DNA of 64,000 bases, taken from the NCBI GenBank assembly GCA_008933995.1, contig WARS01000015.1, positions 5,831,861 through 5,895,860 of the forward strand, read 5' to 3'. The position numbers and the translations under genes were made by a program. Shown here in pieces: positions 61,601 through 64,000 of the stretch; within the stretch, counting starts at the first letter, position 1; each line of letters opens with the position of its first letter. The DNA is from Datnioides undecimradiatus (lineage: Eukaryota > Chordata > Actinopteri > Lobotiformes > Datnioididae). The notes beneath the pieces were generated by a model. The model did no database searches and had not been told where the DNA came from. It saw only the letters and a list, made by a program, of their open reading frames with translations.

Positions 61601-64000
61601 TTAAGATTCTTTTTGGAAAAGTAAACTGTTAATGTGGTCTCAATAACAGTTCATATAAACAATAATCACCATGCTAGATTATTGGAATATTACTTAAATG
61701 ACTTCTTGAACCACCTCTGTCGTGGAACACCAGTATGATTCACATACATCTGTTGCCTCTAATATGGCATTCAACTGTCTAACTCATTAGGTCTAATATA
61801 TAATAAAAGGAAGAACAAGAGTCTGTAAGACTCCAACCCTGGAGGATTGGATTTGGCTGCCTCTGCTGTAGAGATGGGAAGATTGTTTCTTTTCATTTAC
61901 TGGAGCTTTTTCTCCACAGCAATGTGGCCAAAGAGCTCAAAGACATTTAATAGCTTTCTGGTCATGTTGGTGCCATCAAGTAGAGTTCAGAGTTTTTCTT
62001 TTGTATTTATATAATGAAATGATAATTGAGAGTGAGCTCATAAGCTGACTGGCTTGAAATTTATTGTAAGCTTGTAATGTGTAGTACCTTATTCTAGTAA
62101 TTTAAAGCTCTTTTTAGTTAAACATACTTTTAATGCTCAAGGTTATGATAAATGTTGGTTGGTAAAAGTAAGGAGTGAAGATCCTTTCAGGTTGTATATC
62201 ACCAAATATGGGCAAAATTTACTTGCCTACTGGGGCAAAAGTTACTTCTCTGCTACGAAAGTTATTCCACTTTGCAGATGCAAAACAAGAATATAAACAA
62301 GCAATATTTCCTGCATGTATAGTGACCTCTCTAAATGAATGGCTTAACGTTGGAGAAGTTAACGATTACACAGATTAAAGTTGAATTAAACTGAAAGAGG
62401 TGTGTCACTTTACAAACAGAAGCAAATCCGTTTTGCCTTGTTCTGCGTAGAAGCAAAATCAGGTCTTACCACACCTTAAATCATTCCAGAGTCAGGAATG
62501 TCCTCTTGACATGTCAAAATGTCTGTTGTCAAGAAGGTCAAGAGACATGCAGATGACTTCTGATACACCTCTGATAAAAAGTACTTAATCATTTGTAAGT
62601 ATATAGAATCTCCTCTTCAAGTCAAGACATATTGCGGAAGGAGGAAATGTAGATATTTCACTCTACGTCATCACTGTAGTCATATTTTTTGCAGCAGACG
62701 CACCTTATTTTCATAAATTCACAGAATTTATAGCATGTCTTAGGAAACCTTAATATGTACCTCAAGTTTATAAAGATGATGATGAAATTATGGATTTTGT
62801 TGCTCACAGGTTTAACAGTATAAACTACTAACATTCAGTATTTGTCTCTCCAGTGTTTTAAAATGCATTGCTTGCCGAATATGAAGAGTATGTTTGCTTT
62901 GCTCTGGGACAAGTGATCACCCTGCGTTGATAGGAGAAGATTGTTGTGTAACAAATGTCAGGAGATGTAAGTGAGACACTGTGGGTAAAAATCAGTTTCT
63001 TTTCACTCAAACGGTTTTACGATTTGACTGGACATTCAATCCTTTATTCCCTCAGGCACATTGTAAACACAACTGGCTCTGAAGTGTCTGCTCAGACAGA
63101 ATGAAAGTAATTTGTTAGTCCGTACATTTTCCATCGCCAAAAGCTATAATACCTGGCTGCAAAACCAAATCTCTCTCCCTTGGTCTTAATGCATTTACCA
63201 CCCTAAAGCATTGTATGAATGTAATTTTCATAGACCAAATACATGATTTCCACAGAATGTGAACAGAAACCAGTGGCTTTTGATGGATGGAATGAACCTC
63301 TTGCTTCCTCTTATCCCTGTTTTGGATGTCATTCTGCTTGGCAGTTAAAAGATGGAGCCATCTTTTAATGAGACCCGAATCTGATATCATCTCTATTAAC
63401 TCAAGGATTATACTCACTCAAATCACATAAGCGAGGTAAAAAGGTGACATCTCTGGGTTATAAAATCATATTAACACATTTCTGTGGTTAGAGGGGCACA
63501 TTAAAATGGGTAATTTAGCTTCAAATGAAGTCTGTGTGCAGTAGTATCACACAGTATGGGTCTTCATTTCTTTTCCAATACCTTTTAGCTATTAGCTTTA
63601 ATGCCTGAAATGAGGTCTTCTGTTCAATTGCATTACACTGAGATGCATTCAGGTTTTTTTCCTGATGTTTATTGCACAGTGTATCTGGTGAAACACATTC
63701 ATACAGACTACTATGGCTTCACAGGGAGAACACTGATGGAGAACATTGATTCAGCTATTTGGAAACCTCTCACTGTCTGTCTGTCTGTTTGTCTGCCACC
63801 TCTCCATCCCTCTCTCTCTCTTTCTCTCTCTGATCTTGGTCTTGATCATGGTCTCACAGACACACACACACACACACACACAAAAATGGACAGAGGTGTG
63901 GACGAATAGTTAGACATGTCACTACGCATTGAGGCTCTTGTGCTCAGATGGGAGGAGATCGATACATACTGTGGCTGTGAGGTTGTTTATGTCCAAACAA
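58676..64000 (+). other. ccser1 intron, continuing past the window
   Basis: More than 5.3 kb of AT-rich sequence without a further recognisable ccser1 exon. The next exon should begin with a D-x-L-N-N-L-like acidic segment, which I do not find. It has CA and CT microsatellites at the right end. No antisense gene is seen. Confidence 0.7.
63775..63882. repeat. Compound microsatellite (CTGT)n, (CT)n, (CA)n
   Basis: CTGT units near 63775-63797, a CT run at 63811-63832 and a CA run at 63861-63882 within about 110 bases. Intronic. Confidence 0.9.

Overview
The window is nuclear DNA from a ray-finned fish, most likely a percomorph teleost. It carries three protein-coding genes with spliced exons, all on the + strand and in tandem. 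The exons translate into clear orthologues of vertebrate genes, and the introns contain several interspersed-repeat types that are common in percomorph fish. There is no operon structure, CRISPR array, rRNA, tRNA or phage-like content. The most substantial unannotated structures are alternative exons of trim36 and a transposon-like inverted-repeat element.

Region by region: (1) 260-8445 holds the last seven coding exons of pggt1b, the beta subunit of protein geranylgeranyltransferase type I. Its 5' exons lie before the window, and a probable 3' UTR of about 3.5 kb ends near 12010. (2) 12011-15600 is intergenic and contains an eroded teleost repeat. (3) 16199-43704 is trim36, a RING/B-box/coiled-coil/FN3/B30.2 E3 ubiquitin ligase. 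Two alternative first coding exons (16199-16261 and 20236-20271) join in the same phase to twelve common exons. The 1a form is 2256 coding bases (751 residues), and every junction keeps frame. A 3' UTR with several AATAAA signals runs to about 46710. (4) 46711-47550 is a short gap, followed by the CpG-rich promoter and untranslated first exon of ccser1 (to 47867), a second probable untranslated exon (53389-53526), and the first three coding exons (53880-58675, 530 residues). The rest of the window is ccser1 intron, and the gene continues past the right edge.

The three genes do not form a pathway. pggt1b and trim36 are also neighbours in mammals (human 5q22), so that pairing looks ancestral. 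ccser1 is on human chromosome 4, so its position here implies a rearrangement between the lineages.

The most notable points are: alternative promoters and start exons of trim36; a cluster of possible alternative splicing inside its split RING (tandem donors and a 66-nt in-frame cryptic or cassette exon at 25733-25798); a GC-AG intron at 29255; a 587-bp element with long imperfect terminal inverted repeats and a TAA duplication in trim36 intron 1; and a uORF in the ccser1 leader. I found no convincing antisense gene or wholly new system.
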